Below are positions 49,673-59,671 of a stretch of 64,000 nt of DNA, in pieces. Each line of letters begins with the position of its first letter. Within the stretch, counting starts at the first letter, position 1. This stretch comes from Kushneria indalinina DSM 14324. GTDB taxonomy: Bacteria > Pseudomonadota > Gammaproteobacteria > Pseudomonadales > Halomonadaceae. The stretch lies in NCBI RefSeq assembly GCF_003385845.1, contig NZ_QRDJ01000006.1, positions 124,001-188,000 on the forward strand, written 5' to 3'. The translations under genes were made by a program, and so were the position numbers. Under the pieces are notes generated by a model that saw only the letters and a list, made by a program, of their open reading frames with translations, did no database searches and was not told the origin of the DNA.

Positions 49673-49702
49673 GCCGCTATTGTCCGAAGTGGTATTTTTT
49701 AA

Positions 49703-49737
49703 GGGGGCACGCTCAATGGAGCGTGCCCCTTTTGCTT
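49703..49737 (+). terminator. Terminator between recA and recX
   Basis: GGGGCACGCTC / GAGCGTGCCCC around a 4-base loop AATG, then TTTTGC. Read-through could still reach recX, as in other bacteria. Confidence 0.88.
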
Positions 49738-49771
49738 TAATGCATGAGACAGACAGACAGGGAGGGCGGTG

Positions 49772-50218
49772 ATGTCACAGAGAACGCCTTATGAAGAGGC
49801 CATCGCACTGCTGGCCCGGCGTGAATATACCCGCAGCGAGCTCGAGGAGCGCCTGCTGCGTCACGAGCATGCCCCCGAGGAGGTCACGGCACTGCTGGAC
49901 CGTCTGGCTGCAGACGGCTTTCAGTCTGATGCACGGTTCGTTGAGCATTTCGTGCGCTCGCGCATTGCGCGCCTGCAGGGGCCGCGCAAGATCAGCGCCG
50001 AACTGGCGGGTCGCGGTATCGAGCGCGAGATGATTGCGCAGGCACTGGAAGAGAGTGAGGCTGACTGGACATCGCTTGCCGCCGAGGCGCTCGAGCGCCG
50101 CTTTGACGGGCCCGGAGACGACATGAAGGCGCGTGCCAAACGCCAGCGCTTTCTGGCCTCAAGAGGGTTTGACGGCCAGCAGTGCAGCAGCGCCCTGCGA
50201 CAGGCCTGGCCCTCATGA
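49772..50218 (+). CDS. recX: Regulatory protein RecX
   Basis: A 148-residue RecA inhibitor made of three-helix repeats. Family motifs are visible: ALLARREYTRSELEERL near the N terminus, FVRSRIARLQGPRKISAEL in the middle, and KRQRFLASRGF towards the end. The ATG at 49772 was preferred to an adjacent GTG (49769) because GGAGGG is spaced six bases ahead. It follows recA, its target. Confidence 0.93.
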   Translation: MSQRTPYEEAIALLARREYTRSELEERLLRHEHAPEEVTALLDRLAADGFQSDARFVEHFVRSRIARLQGPRKISAELAGRGIEREMIAQALEESEADWTSLAAEALERRFDGPGDDMKARAKRQRFLASRGFDGQQCSSALRQAWPS

Positions 50219-50491
50219 CAACCCGACTTGGCATGTCACGCCCGGCATGAGGCAGAATGGAGCGCATGCGGAGTGTCGCACCGAGGCTCGACATACTGAT
50301 ACATTAAGCCGCCAAAATTCGTCTCACTGTGCGCATGAGCCTTATCGCATGAACTACAGGCGAGACCGAAAGATCATGAGGGTCGCACCTCGAGGCGCAT
50401 GTTGACGACAGGTGATGGCCCTTCGGGCATCATCCGATGCATCACTCGTGGCCTCATTTAAAAGACCTGACCCACCGTTTACGGGAAGCCC

Positions 50492-53098
50492 ATGAAAAGC
50501 GCCGACATACGACAAGCATTTCTGAATTTTTTTGAACAGCACGGCCATACCCAGGTGCCTTCCAGTTCTCTGGTGCCTGACAACGACCCCACGCTGCTTT
50601 TCACCAATGCCGGTATGGTGCCTTTCAAGGACGTCTTTCTGGGACGTGATCCCAGACCCTATGTGCGGGCAACGTCAGCCCAGCGCTGCGTCAGGGCCGG
50701 CGGCAAGCACAATGATCTGGACAACGTCGGTTATACCGCGCGCCATCACACCCTGTTCGAAATGCTGGGCAACTTCAGTTTTGGCGACTACTTCAAGCGC
50801 GACGCCATCCATTACGCCTGGCAGTTTCTGACCGTCAACCTGGGGCTGCCTGCCGAAAAGCTCTGGGTCACGGTGCATGTCAGCGACGATGAAGCCGCCG
50901 ATATCTGGCTCAACGATGTGGGCGTCAGCAGCGAACGCTTCTCAAGACTTGATGAAGACAACTTCTGGCAGATGGGCGAGACCGGCCCGTGCGGGCCGAG
51001 TTCGGAGATCTTCTTCGACCACGGTCCGGAGGTGTTTGGTGGCCCGCCGGGAAGCCCGGATGAGGACGGCGACCGCTACATCGAGATCTGGAACCTGGTC
51101 TTCATGCAGTATGACCGCGACGCCCAGGGCACCATGACGCCGCTGCCCAGTCCCTCCATCGATACCGGCATGGGGCTTGAACGCATCGCTGCGGTCATGC
51201 AGGGCGTGCACTCCAACTACGAGATCGATCTTTTCAAACGCCTGCTGGCCTCTGCCGCCGAAATTACCGGCCAGAACGATATCCACCAGCCGTCGCTGCG
51301 TGTCATTGCCGATCACATCCGCTCGTGTGCGTTTTTGATCGTCGATGGTGTCATGCCCTCCAATGAGGGGCGTGGCTATGTGCTGCGTCGCATTATTCGT
51401 CGCGCCGTACGTCACGGCCACAAGCTGGGCGTGCGTGAGTCATTTTTCCATCGCCTGGTTGCGGCCCTCGATGAGGAAATGGGCGAGGCCTACCCCGAAC
51501 TGCACGCGCGTCGTGAGCAGATCGAAAAAGTGCTGCTGAAAGAGGAAGAGCAGTTCGCCCGGACGCTGGATAACGGCATGCGCCTGCTCGAAGAGGCGCT
51601 GGCCAATCTCGACTCGAACGAGCTGGACGGCGAGACCATCTTCAAGCTGTATGACACCTACGGCTTCCCCTACGATTTGACCGCCGACATTGCCCGCGAG
51701 CGCGATATCGCTCTCGATGAGGCCGGCTTTCAGCGCGAGCTCGAGGCCCAGCGTGAGCGCGCCCGCGCCGCCAGTCAGTTTGGTGCCCGGCTTGAAGCGG
51801 ATATCGATCTGGAGGGTGCGACCGAATTTGTCGGGCGTGACCGTCTAGCGGGCTCGGCGCAGGTGCTGATGCTGCTCAATGATCAGGGGGAACAGGTCGA
51901 GCAGCTCGAAGCCGGCCAGAGCGGCGCCGTGGTGCTGGACGAGACGCCCTTTTACGCCGAGTCCGGCGGCCAGATCGGCGATCGCGGCACCCTGACGCTA
52001 CCGGGCGTCGTGTTCAACGTGCGCGATACCCAAAAGCGCGGTCAGCACTTTGTGCATCTGGGGGAGGTGAGTGACGGCGTCATGCCGGCGCAGGCCGCGG
52101 TAGAGGCCCACGTTGAGGTGCCAGCGCGTCATGCCATCATGCGTAACCACTCGGCCACGCACCTGCTGCATGAGGCGCTGCGACGCGTACTGGGTACGCA
52201 TGTCCAGCAGAAGGGCTCACAGGTGGGCGATGAGCGGCTACGCTTTGACTTCAGCCACAACGAGGCCGTGACGCCGGACGAGCTCGAGCGGGTCGAGGCG
52301 ATGGTCAATGATGAGGTCATGGCCAACACGCCGGTGACCACACAACTGATGACGCTGGATGAGGCGCGAAAGCTCGGTGCTCAGGCCCTGTTTGAGGCCA
52401 AGTATGGTGAAAGTGTGCGCGTGTTGACCATGGGCAGCGATGATTTCTCCATCGAGCTCTGCGGCGGTACCCACGTCATGCGCACCGGCGACATCGGTCC
52501 GGTTCGGCTGGTCAGCGAAACCGGCGTTGCGGCAGGGGTGCGTCGCATCGAGGCCATCTCCGGACACACGGCGCTGCGCTGGTTTCGTGATCAGCAGTCA
52601 TTGGTCACGCGCCTGGCCGATCAGGTGCGCGCGCGTCCCGATCAGCTCGAGGCGCGTGTGGGCACGCTTTTGGAGCGCAATCGTGAGCTCGAGCGAGAGC
52701 TTGAGCGCAACCGCGCCAAACTGGCCAGCCAGGCCGGCAACGACCTGCTGGACGCCGCCGAAGAGATTGGTGGTGTGCGTGTGCTGACCCGTCAGCTCGA
52801 GGGTGTCAGCGCGAAGGAGCTGCGTGGCGTCATGGATCAGATGAAAAATAGGCTCGGTTCCGGCGTGATCGTTCTGGCAGTGGCCGGTGATGACAAGGTC
52901 AATCTGATTGCCGGCGTCACGAAGGATCTTGTGGATCAGCTCAGCGCCGGCAGTCTCGTCAGTGCCATTGCCCCTCTGGTGGGCGGTCGCGGTGGCGGTC
53001 GCGCCGACATGGCGCAGGCCGGCGGTAGCGACGTCAGTGGCGTGGACAGTGCCTTGCAGGCAGCGCGTCAGTGGGTATCCAAAACACTTGAGAAGTGA
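50492..53098 (+). CDS. alaS: Alanyl-tRNA synthetase
   Basis: An 868-residue class II synthetase. The catalytic core opens [20 protein letters not shown]; the editing domain has the zinc-binding HSATHLL and [12 protein letters not shown] (residues ~645-670), and a C-terminal C-Ala domain contains [15 protein letters not shown]. Length is standard (E. coli 876). About 270 bases separate it from recX, in which I see no gene. lysC follows. Confidence 0.97.
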   Translation: MKSADIRQAFLNFFEQHGHTQVPSSSLVPDNDPTLLFTNAGMVPFKDVFLGRDPRPYVRATSAQRCVRAGGKHNDLDNVGYTARHHTLFEMLGNFSFGDYFKRDAIHYAWQFLTVNLGLPAEKLWVTVHVSDDEAADIWLNDVGVSSERFSRLDEDNFWQMGETGPCGPSSEIFFDHGPEVFGGPPGSPDEDGDRYIEIWNLVFMQYDRDAQGTMTPLPSPSIDTGMGLERIAAVMQGVHSNYEIDLFKRLLASAAEITGQNDIHQPSLRVIADHIRSCAFLIVDGVMPSNEGRGYVLRRIIRRAVRHGHKLGVRESFFHRLVAALDEEMGEAYPELHARREQIEKVLLKEEEQFARTLDNGMRLLEEALANLDSNELDGETIFKLYDTYGFPYDLTADIARERDIALDEAGFQRELEAQRERARAASQFGARLEADIDLEGATEFVGRDRLAGSAQVLMLLNDQGEQVEQLEAGQSGAVVLDETPFYAESGGQIGDRGTLTLPGVVFNVRDTQKRGQHFVHLGEVSDGVMPAQAAVEAHVEVPARHAIMRNHSATHLLHEALRRVLGTHVQQKGSQVGDERLRFDFSHNEAVTPDELERVEAMVNDEVMANTPVTTQLMTLDEARKLGAQALFEAKYGESVRVLTMGSDDFSIELCGGTHVMRTGDIGPVRLVSETGVAAGVRRIEAISGHTALRWFRDQQSLVTRLADQVRARPDQLEARVGTLLERNRELERELERNRAKLASQAGNDLLDAAEEIGGVRVLTRQLEGVSAKELRGVMDQMKNRLGSGVIVLAVAGDDKVNLIAGVTKDLVDQLSAGSLVSAIAPLVGGRGGGRADMAQAGGSDVSGVDSALQAARQWVSKTLEK

Positions 53099-53128
53099 TG
53101 GTCCAATACATCAACTAAAGGGACATCT

Positions 53129-54376
53129 ATGGCGCTTTATGTACAAAAATTCGGCGGCACCTCGGTAGGCAGCGTCGAGCGCATCAAGGCGGTGGCCGAG
53201 AAGGTCAAGGGATTTCGCGACCAGGGCCACCAGATCGTGGTGGTGGTCTCGGCCATGAGCGGCGAAACCAATCGCCTGATCGAAATGGCCTCGCAGATCA
53301 ACGAAGAGCCCACGCCGCGTGAAATGGACATGCTGGTCTCGACCGGCGAGCAGGTGACGATTTCGCTGCTGGCCATGGCGCTTCATCAGCTGGGCGTGAA
53401 GGCGACGTCCTATACCGGTGCCCAGATAGGCATTCGCACGGACAGTGCCCATACCCGCGCCCGTATCCAGCGTATCGAGACTGACGACCTGCGCGCCGAT
53501 CTCGACGAAGGTCAGGTCGTGGTCGTGGCAGGTTTCCAGGGCGTTGACAGTGAGGGCAACATTACCACGCTGGGTCGTGGCGGCTCCGACACGACCGGGG
53601 TGGCACTGGCTGCCGCGCTCAAGGCCGATGAATGCCAGATCTATACCGATGTCGATGGCGTCTACACCACCGACCCGCGCGTATGCGACAAGGCGCGCCG
53701 ACTGGAAAGCATTACGGTCGAGGAAATGCTGGAAATGGCCAGTCTGGGCTCCAAGGTGCTTCAGATTCGTGCCGTGGAGTTTGCCGGCAAGTACAACGTC
53801 CCGTTGCGCGTCCTGTCCTCTTTCGAGGAGGGCCCGGGAACCCTGATTACTGCAGATGAAGAGATTTCCAACATGGAAGAGCCGCTGATCTCGGGTATCG
53901 CCTTTAACAACAACGAAGCCAAGCTGACCGTGGTGAGCACACCCGATGTGCCGGGCGTGGCCTCGCGCATTCTGGGGCCGATTTCCGATGCCAACATCGA
54001 AGTCGACATGATTGTGCAAAACGTGGCACCCACGGGCGGCTACACTGATTTCACCTTTACGGTGGCGAAAAGCGATTTTCGCCAGACTCAGCGCATCCTG
54101 CAGGAGCAGGTGATCCCCTCACTGGGCGGGGGAGAAGTGCGCGGTGACGACAAGATCGCCAAGGTCTCGCTGGTCGGTGTGGGCATGCGTTCGCATGCAG
54201 GTGTTGCCACCCGGATGTTCAGGGTGCTGGCTGATGAGGGTATCAATATCCGCATGGTGTCGACTTCAGAGATCAAGATATCTGTCGTTATAGACGAAAA
54301 GTTCCTTGAGCTTGCCGTACGTGCACTGCATACCGCCTTTGGCCTTGACAGGGCCGATGTGAGCGAAGAGCACTAA
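53129..54376 (+). CDS. lysC: Aspartate kinase
   Basis: A 415-residue monofunctional kinase making aspartyl phosphate for lysine, threonine, methionine and also ectoine synthesis. The N-terminal KFGGTSVGS (residues 7-15) binds [22 protein letters not shown] and [14 protein letters not shown] are catalytic-domain signatures. Two ACT domains follow (about 265-410), giving feedback control by lysine and/or threonine. It starts 30 bases after alaS and is probably in the same operon. The alaS-lysC-csrA order is common in Pseudomonas relatives. Confidence 0.96.
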   Translation: MALYVQKFGGTSVGSVERIKAVAEKVKGFRDQGHQIVVVVSAMSGETNRLIEMASQINEEPTPREMDMLVSTGEQVTISLLAMALHQLGVKATSYTGAQIGIRTDSAHTRARIQRIETDDLRADLDEGQVVVVAGFQGVDSEGNITTLGRGGSDTTGVALAAALKADECQIYTDVDGVYTTDPRVCDKARRLESITVEEMLEMASLGSKVLQIRAVEFAGKYNVPLRVLSSFEEGPGTLITADEEISNMEEPLISGIAFNNNEAKLTVVSTPDVPGVASRILGPISDANIEVDMIVQNVAPTGGYTDFTFTVAKSDFRQTQRILQEQVIPSLGGGEVRGDDKIAKVSLVGVGMRSHAGVATRMFRVLADEGINIRMVSTSEIKISVVIDEKFLELAVRALHTAFGLDRADVSEEH

Positions 54377-54584
54377 AAATCGCGGTAATCCCGGGTAACA
54401 GGGTGGTGCTTGCGGGGCTTTCTGCCACACTGAACCAGTAATCGTGCACCGTAAAAGATGAGCAGCGGGATAACACAGGTTGGATCATGGTTCGGCTTGT
54501 CGCATAATGCCCCGCTTAATTCAATCCGGTGCACGATCTATATGAATATATGTATAGGGAAGCAGCAATGAAAAGGAGGTCGCA

Positions 54585-54782
54585 ATGCTCATCCTGACTC
54601 GCCGCGTGGGTGAGACACTCATGGTCGGCGATGAAATTACCGTGACCGTGCTCGGCGTCAAGGGCAATCAGGTCCGCCTGGGTGTTAATGCACCCAAAAA
54701 TGTCTCCGTGCATCGTGAAGAGATTTACCAGCGTATCCAGCATGAAAAGGATGACAACGACAGCGACAAGGGGCCTGTCTGA
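54585..54782 (+). CDS. csrA: Carbon storage regulator CsrA (RsmA)
   Basis: A 65-residue RNA-binding dimer that blocks or stabilises mRNAs through GGA motifs. The sequence starts [18 protein letters not shown], with RNA-contacting R6 and R7 in LTRRVGE and the later [10 protein letters not shown] segment (R44 region). The ribosome site AAGGAGG is itself a GGA target, and another GGGA lies upstream in the leader, so autoregulation is plausible. A candidate sequestering sRNA is at 44445-44566. Confidence 0.98.
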   Translation: MLILTRRVGETLMVGDEITVTVLGVKGNQVRLGVNAPKNVSVHREEIYQRIQHEKDDNDSDKGPV

Positions 54783-54894
54783 ACAACGTCTGTCCGCGCG
54801 GATATCCAGCCGAATATATTGAATCATAAGATTTTTTGACTTGGGGCTGGACAGGGAAGGTTAAACTCGGTAATATGCGCGCCGTACCGATCGA

Positions 54895-54987
54895 GGAGAG
54901 ATGGCCGAGTGGCTGAAGGCGCTCCCCTGCTAAGGGAGTATAGGGTTTATAGCCCTATCGAGGGTTCGAATCCCTCTCTCTCCGCCA
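54895..54987 (+). tRNA. tRNA-Ser (GCT)
   Basis: Acceptor GGAGAGA (54895-54901) pairs with TCTCTCC (54977-54983), and CCA is encoded. The anticodon loop CTGCTAA gives GCT. The long variable arm (TAGGGTTTATAGCCCTA) is typical of serine tRNA, and GGTTCGAATCC is the T loop. It lies just downstream of csrA. Confidence 0.97.
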
Positions 54988-55057
54988 TTATCGGTATCGA
55001 ATGTTGAAAGCCCGCTCTGACAGGCGAACACGACATTCAATCTGCAGTACTTTTGTT

Positions 55058-55134
55058 GCGCCCGTAGCTCAGCTGGATAGAGTACCTGACTACGAATCAG
55101 GTGGTCGGAGGTTCGAATCCTCCCGGGCGCGCCA
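55058..55134 (+). tRNA. tRNA-Arg (ACG), copy 1
   Basis: Acceptor GCGCCCG (55058-55064) pairs with CGGGCGC (55124-55130); CCA is encoded. Anticodon loop CTACGAA reads ACG (wobble inosine expected). T loop GGTTCGAATCC. Confidence 0.97.
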
Positions 55135-55164
55135 TCAGCTTCAGATGTTTCAACTGTTTTATCT

Positions 55165-55241
55165 GCGCCCGTAGCTCAGCTGGATAGAGTACCTGACTAC
55201 GAATCAGGTGGTCGGAGGTTCGAATCCTCCCGGGCGCGCCA
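55165..55241 (+). tRNA. tRNA-Arg (ACG), copy 2
   Basis: Identical in sequence to the copy at 55058, separated by 30 bases. A tandem duplication for the major arginine codons CGT/CGC. Confidence 0.97.
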
Positions 55242-55247
55242 GATTTC

Positions 55248-55277
55248 AAAGCCCTGTCCGAAAGGACAGGGCTTTTC
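55248..55277 (+). terminator. Intrinsic terminator of the tRNA cluster
   Basis: AAAGCCCTGTCC, loop GAAA, GGACAGGGCTTTT: a stem of 10-12 pairs with a GNRA-type tetraloop and a T-run. Confidence 0.92.
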
Positions 55278-55361
55278 TGTGTTCTACCCTTTGAAATCCT
55301 GCGTCATGACCAGGCCGGCGTGACCGGCGCTGATCTTCAACACGTGTCGTTTTCGATGCGA

Positions 55362-56396
55362 TCAGTCCGGTATGACCGCCGAGGTCTCCGGCAGCGGTGT
55401 CTCTTGTTGCAACGCCATCATGAAGTCCTCCAGCGCCGTAATACGCCGAAGTCGCTGGAAATGCTCACCGGCCTCACTGTCGTGTTGACGCATGATGTTG
55501 AGCCACTGCTTCAAAAGCGAGACCACGACCTTCGAGGGCAGGGCAGGGTCGATACGCTGAGCATAAGCGGCCAGAAAGGCGCTGCGGTCCTGCCAGCGCG
55601 TTGCCGGCAGGCGCTCCCCCGTTTGCTGCCAGTGACGAATGCGTCTGGCCAGCCATGGGTCGGCCAGCGCTGCCCGCCCCAGCATGACGTCCTGACAGCC
55701 GCTGACCTCACGCGCGCGCCAGTACTCTTCCAGCGTCCAGATGTCGCCGTTGACCACCACAGGTACGCCCGCCTGTTCGCGAATGCGAGCCACCCATTCC
55801 CAGTGCGCGGGGGGACGATACCCCTCGCGACGCGTGCGGGCATGCACCACCAGACGCTGAGCGCCGCCGTCCTCGGCGGCGCGGGCGCACTCAAGGGCCA
55901 GTGTCTTGTCCTCAAAGCCCAGCCGCAGTTTGGCCGTCACCGGTACACCGGTCCCTTCAAGCGCCTCATGAACCCCCTGTACGGCTCGGTACACGCGTTC
56001 GGGGGAGCGTAACAGCGCCGCACCCCCGTCATGGCGGTTGACCGTCTTCGCCGGACAGCCAAAGTTCATGTCGATCACCGGGGCACCCAGTGCCGCGGCG
56101 ACCCGGGCGTTCTCACCCAGCTTGTCGGGCTGTGAGCCCAAAAGCTGAAGATGAACCGGTGTGCCGCCGGGTGTCTGGCTGTCGCGATCCAGCTCCGGGC
56201 AGATGCGCTGAAAGACCCTGGGCGGCAGACGGGCATCCGTGATGCGCACGAACTCGGTCACGCTCCAGTCAAAGCCGCCCGGTGCGGTCAGAAGCTCACG
56301 CGTGAGCGCATCGATGACGCCTTCCATGGGCGCGAGGCCGATCAGGCCGGCTCGAGAAGTGTCGGCCGTGGCGGTAGCAGGGGGCATGGCTGGCAT
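55362..56396 (-). CDS. dusC: tRNA-dihydrouridine(16) synthase DusC
   Basis: A 344-residue flavin reductase that makes dihydrouridine in tRNA. It has the family start LAPMEGVIDALTRELL, the DusC-like TEFVRITD, the catalytic Cys in NFGCPAKTVNRHDGGAALL, and FMN-binding VNGDIWTLEEYW and GCQDVMLGRAAL. The pattern matches DusC rather than DusA or DusB. The N terminus is uncertain: 56396 and 56387 are both ATG, and no strong ribosome site is visible for either. About 25 Ala/Pro-rich residues precede the core. It is convergent with the tRNA cluster. Confidence 0.88.
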   Translation of the reverse strand: MPAMPPATATADTSRAGLIGLAPMEGVIDALTRELLTAPGGFDWSVTEFVRITDARLPPRVFQRICPELDRDSQTPGGTPVHLQLLGSQPDKLGENARVAAALGAPVIDMNFGCPAKTVNRHDGGAALLRSPERVYRAVQGVHEALEGTGVPVTAKLRLGFEDKTLALECARAAEDGGAQRLVVHARTRREGYRPPAHWEWVARIREQAGVPVVVNGDIWTLEEYWRAREVSGCQDVMLGRAALADPWLARRIRHWQQTGERLPATRWQDRSAFLAAYAQRIDPALPSKVVVSLLKQWLNIMRQHDSEAGEHFQRLRRITALEDFMMALQQETPLPETSAVIPD

Positions 56397-56540
56397 GGCA
56401 GGAGGTCCGCGATAGTCGTGACTGGCGCCGCCATCATAGGCATGTTGGTCGCAATGACAAGCACCGCGCATCCTTTCAGAAGGTCCAAAGCTCTGCAGGC
56501 CGTGACAGCATGGCCGCAGAGCGCGCCTCGGGAAGGGGCC

Positions 56541-58172
56541 CTAGAGCACGGCAATGGCCGAGTCGGTACGTGGCTCGGTGCCGCCGCACAACACGCCGGT
56601 GCCCGGGTCACGAAGGATGATCTGACCGCGGCCGAAGCCTGTCGAATCAAAGGCGTAGTCGATCTCGTGACCGCGCAGCGCCATTTCGCGCAGCAAATGA
56701 ACCGGATAGCCGTGCTCCACGCTGATCCGGCGCCCGCCGGTCCACTGCCAGCGCGGGGCGTCCAGCGCCGCCTGCGGATTGAGGCCGAAATCGAGCAGGT
56801 TCATCACCACCTGCATGTGCCCCTGAGGCTGCATGAAGCCGCCCATCACCCCAAAGGGGCCCAGGGCCTGGCCGTCCCGGGTCAAAAAGCCGGGGATGAT
56901 GGTATGAAAGGTCTTCTTGCCGGGCGCGACCACGTTGACGTGATCGACCTCCAGGCTGAAGCCATGCCCGCGGTTGTGCAGGGCGATACCGGTGTCCGGC
57001 ACCACCACGCCCGAGCCGAAGTTGTGATAGTTGCTCTGAATGAACGAGACCATATTGCCGTCACCGTCGGCCGTGGCCAGATAGACCGTGCCGCCGGCAT
57101 GAGGCGCGCCCGGGCTCGGATCCATGGCGGTCTCGGTGATCTCGTTGCGGCGGCTGTCGGCGTAGCGCGCACTCAACAGATTCTCGATACAGGTGGTCAT
57201 GTGCTCGGCGTGGGTCACGAAGGCGTGACCATCGGCGTAGGCCAGCTTGATCGCCTCGCACTGACGGTGCAGCACGCTCAGGTCGTCCCGGCTGTGCAGA
57301 TCATCAAAGCCTTCCATGATGTTGAGCCCCATCAGCGCCACGATGCCCTGACCGTTGGGCGGAATCTCCCACACGTCCACGCCGCGGTAGGTCACGCTGA
57401 TCGGGTCCACCCACTCGATTTGATGCGCCGCCAGATCGGTCGCGCGTAGATAGCCGCCGGTGGCGCGCGAAAAGGCATCGATCTTCTCGGCCAGTTCGCC
57501 ACGATAGAAGCTTTCGCAGCGCGTTTGTGCCAGTGATTCAAGCGTTTCGGCGTGACGTTCGCTTTTAAACATGTCGCCGGGCTGCGGGGCGTGGCCCTCG
57601 GGCGTGAACAGCGCAAACCACTCCTGCGTGGCAGCGTCGGTAAATACCGGGCGAAAGCACTTGTCGGCGCGCTGCCACTGCTCGCTGATCGCGGGTGAGA
57701 CCGGAAAGCCTTCACGGGCCAGCCGAATCGCCGGGGCCAGCAGTGCCTCGAAGGGCAGTTTGCCAAAGCGCTCGGACAGCGCCGCCCAGGCCGACGGCGT
57801 GCCGGGGACCGTGACCGGTGTCCAGCCATACAGCGGCATCTGCTCGTGACCGGCATCAAGCACGGCGTCGCGGGTCAGCGCGCCCGGGGCGACGCCGCTG
57901 GCGTTGAGACCGTGCAGCTGACCACTTCCGTCCTCATCCTGCATCCACACCAGCGCGAAGGCATCCCCACCGATGCCGTTGCCGGTAGGCTCGACCACGG
58001 TCAGCGCCGCGGCGGTGGCAATGGCGGCGTCCACGGCATTGCCGCCCCGGGAGAGAATATCGCGCCCGACCTGGGCGGCCTGAGGCTGGGAAGCGGCGAC
58101 CATGCCGTTGCGGGCATAGGTGGCGCTGCGACAGGAGGGGTAGGGGTTTTGATGCGAAAAGGTGTGATGCAT
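56541..58172 (-). CDS. ggt: Gamma-glutamyltransferase family protein (probably cytoplasmic)
   Basis: A 543-residue Ntn-hydrolase proenzyme of the gamma-glutamyltranspeptidase family. N-terminal family segments are GMVAASQPQAAQVGRDIL and GGNAVDAAIATAAALTVVEPTGNGIGGDAF; the self-cleavage threonine is in HAGGTVYLATADGDGN, and GGFMQPQGH lies near the C-terminal active site. There is no signal peptide, unlike E. coli Ggt, so it is probably an intracellular member (YwrD type) that may act on other gamma-glutamyl or N-acyl compounds. AAAGGGCG precedes the ATG at 58172. Confidence 0.88.
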   Translation of the reverse strand: MHHTFSHQNPYPSCRSATYARNGMVAASQPQAAQVGRDILSRGGNAVDAAIATAAALTVVEPTGNGIGGDAFALVWMQDEDGSGQLHGLNASGVAPGALTRDAVLDAGHEQMPLYGWTPVTVPGTPSAWAALSERFGKLPFEALLAPAIRLAREGFPVSPAISEQWQRADKCFRPVFTDAATQEWFALFTPEGHAPQPGDMFKSERHAETLESLAQTRCESFYRGELAEKIDAFSRATGGYLRATDLAAHQIEWVDPISVTYRGVDVWEIPPNGQGIVALMGLNIMEGFDDLHSRDDLSVLHRQCEAIKLAYADGHAFVTHAEHMTTCIENLLSARYADSRRNEITETAMDPSPGAPHAGGTVYLATADGDGNMVSFIQSNYHNFGSGVVVPDTGIALHNRGHGFSLEVDHVNVVAPGKKTFHTIIPGFLTRDGQALGPFGVMGGFMQPQGHMQVVMNLLDFGLNPQAALDAPRWQWTGGRRISVEHGYPVHLLREMALRGHEIDYAFDSTGFGRGQIILRDPGTGVLCGGTEPRTDSAIAVL

Positions 58173-58240
58173 GAAGACGCCCTTTGGGGATTGTTGTCGG
58201 TCAAACGGCAAGCCTTGCGGTATTTCCCTGTCAGTCGCGC

Positions 58241-58873
58241 TCAGGCCGGTGCCGGCGGATCATCGTGACAGACCAGTCGTCCCTTGAGGCGGGAATGGAG
58301 GCCCTCGATGTCGGGGGTGCGATCCATCGGCCAGGCAAGGCCGAGCGTGACACCCTCGGCATCATGCAGCGCCTGGTCGATGGGCGCCTCGTTGAGCTCG
58401 GCCCAGCGGCGCAGCTCGTGTTCCAGCGCAAAATCCGTGGTCAGCCACAGCGCTCGGCGGGTGACGTATTCCTGCGTGGGCAGGGTCTCGAGGGCCTGCA
58501 GCAACGATTTCGAATAGGCCCGTACCAGTCCGCCGGTCCCCAGTTTGGTGCCGCCAAAGTAGCGGATAATGACGGCGCTGATCTGCCCGAGGCCGCTGCC
58601 TTCGAGCACCTGATACATGGGCCGACCGGCCGTGCCGCCGGGCTCGCCATCATCGGAAAAGCCAATGGCGTTTTGCTCACCCGGCGGACCGGCGATAAAG
58701 GCCGAACAGTGGTGCGAGGCATCGGGGTGATCCAGGCGTGCCTGATCGATCAGCTGCTGGGCCTGCTCGGGGGTTGCGGCATGGGCCACGCGAGCGGTGA
58801 AACGGCTCTTTTGTACCTCAAGGCTCTCTTCATGCCAGGGTGCGCGGGCGAGGTCGGGAATGGGGTAGCGCAT
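58241..58873 (-). CDS. IMPACT/YigZ family protein
   Basis: A 210-residue protein of the UPF0029/IMPACT family. The N-terminal IMPACT fold contains KSRFTARVAHAATPEQA, HHCSAFIAG, and the signature FSDDGEPGGTAGRPMYQVLEGSGLGQISAVIIRYFGGTKLG-type stretch; a small C-terminal ferredoxin-like domain follows. In eukaryotes IMPACT modulates Gcn2; the role of bacterial YigZ is not settled. Its ATG (58873) lies one base after the stop of the S24 peptidase gene, so they form a two-gene unit. Confidence 0.9.
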   Translation of the reverse strand: MRYPIPDLARAPWHEESLEVQKSRFTARVAHAATPEQAQQLIDQARLDHPDASHHCSAFIAGPPGEQNAIGFSDDGEPGGTAGRPMYQVLEGSGLGQISAVIIRYFGGTKLGTGGLVRAYSKSLLQALETLPTQEYVTRRALWLTTDFALEHELRRWAELNEAPIDQALHDAEGVTLGLAWPMDRTPDIEGLHSRLKGRLVCHDDPPAPA

Positions 58874-58874
58874 G

Positions 58875-59363
58875 TCAGGTGGCATTAATGGGCGTGTTGG
58901 CCGGGCGACGGGCCACACCCATCACCAGCCCCAGCACCTGAATGTCATCGTTTTTCAGATAGATCGGCGCCATGGTGTTGTTGGCCGGCTGCAAACGCAC
59001 GCCCGACTTGTCGATGTAGACCTTTTTGAGCGTGACTTCCTGATTGTTGATCAGCACCACCGCCGTCTCACCATTTTCAGCGGATTCGAGCTTTTCGATA
59101 ATGATGATATCGCCATCATGAATGTTGCAGTCGATCATCGAATCGCCGCGTACCCGCAGCGCATAGGTGTTGCGACGCACCATGCGCGAGGGAATGCGCA
59201 CCGTCTCATCGTCGGCACAGGCCTCCATCGGCATCCCGGCCGAGACGGTCCCCAGCAGGGGTACGTCTACCAGTTCGCTGGCGTCGATCTCCTCCCAGGC
59301 ATCCTCAACCAGCGGAATGTTGGGCATGCGGTGCAAAAAGCGTGGCTCGGTATGGGCTGACAT
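58875..59363 (-). CDS. LexA-like S24 peptidase without DNA-binding domain
   Basis: A 162-residue protein consisting essentially of the C-terminal autoprotease domain of LexA/UmuD. Visible are a cleavage-site-like AG in GTVSAGMPMEA, the nucleophile in VRGDSMIDCNIHDGDIII, and the general-base Lys in NNQEVTLKKVY. The first ~45 residues (NIPLVEDAWEEIDASELVDVP) are acidic and have no helix-turn-helix, so it is not a LexA repressor by itself. GGGAGTTGCC precedes the ATG. Possible roles include a UmuD-like subunit or a partner of other regulators. No umuC is adjacent and no SOS box was seen upstream. Confidence 0.82.
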   Translation of the reverse strand: MSAHTEPRFLHRMPNIPLVEDAWEEIDASELVDVPLLGTVSAGMPMEACADDETVRIPSRMVRRNTYALRVRGDSMIDCNIHDGDIIIIEKLESAENGETAVVLINNQEVTLKKVYIDKSGVRLQPANNTMAPIYLKNDDIQVLGLVMGVARRPANTPINAT

Positions 59364-59671
59364 AAGGCAACTCCCTGCAGGGGTATCCGATGGGCTGACA
59401 CATGACCGGCGACACGGGATGCGTCGTCGCAAGGATAGCGTGACACGAACGTCACCCTGAAGGGGATGCGTGCAAACGGTGTCACGAGCAAGGCTACCAG
59501 GGTAACCGAAACCCTTGGGTGGCGGTAGTCGTTGACATGGAGAAAGCGCGTCAATCGTAGTAGAGTGGCGCGCTTTGCCGCGGCGCTGTTCGGTGCCTGC
59601 GACGCCTGCGACGCCTGCGTGTCGCCGCCCGGCGCCCGCCGATTGACCTGTTCCCGGAGCTGTCCACTGGA
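59364..59671. promoter_or_regulatory. Divergent region between S24 peptidase and smc
   Basis: A 308-base gap with promoters presumably for both genes. A short tandem repeat GCCTGCGAC (three copies, 59595-59621, the last ending GTG) lies in the smc leader. I see no gene or CTG-N10-CAG LexA site in it. Confidence 0.4.
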
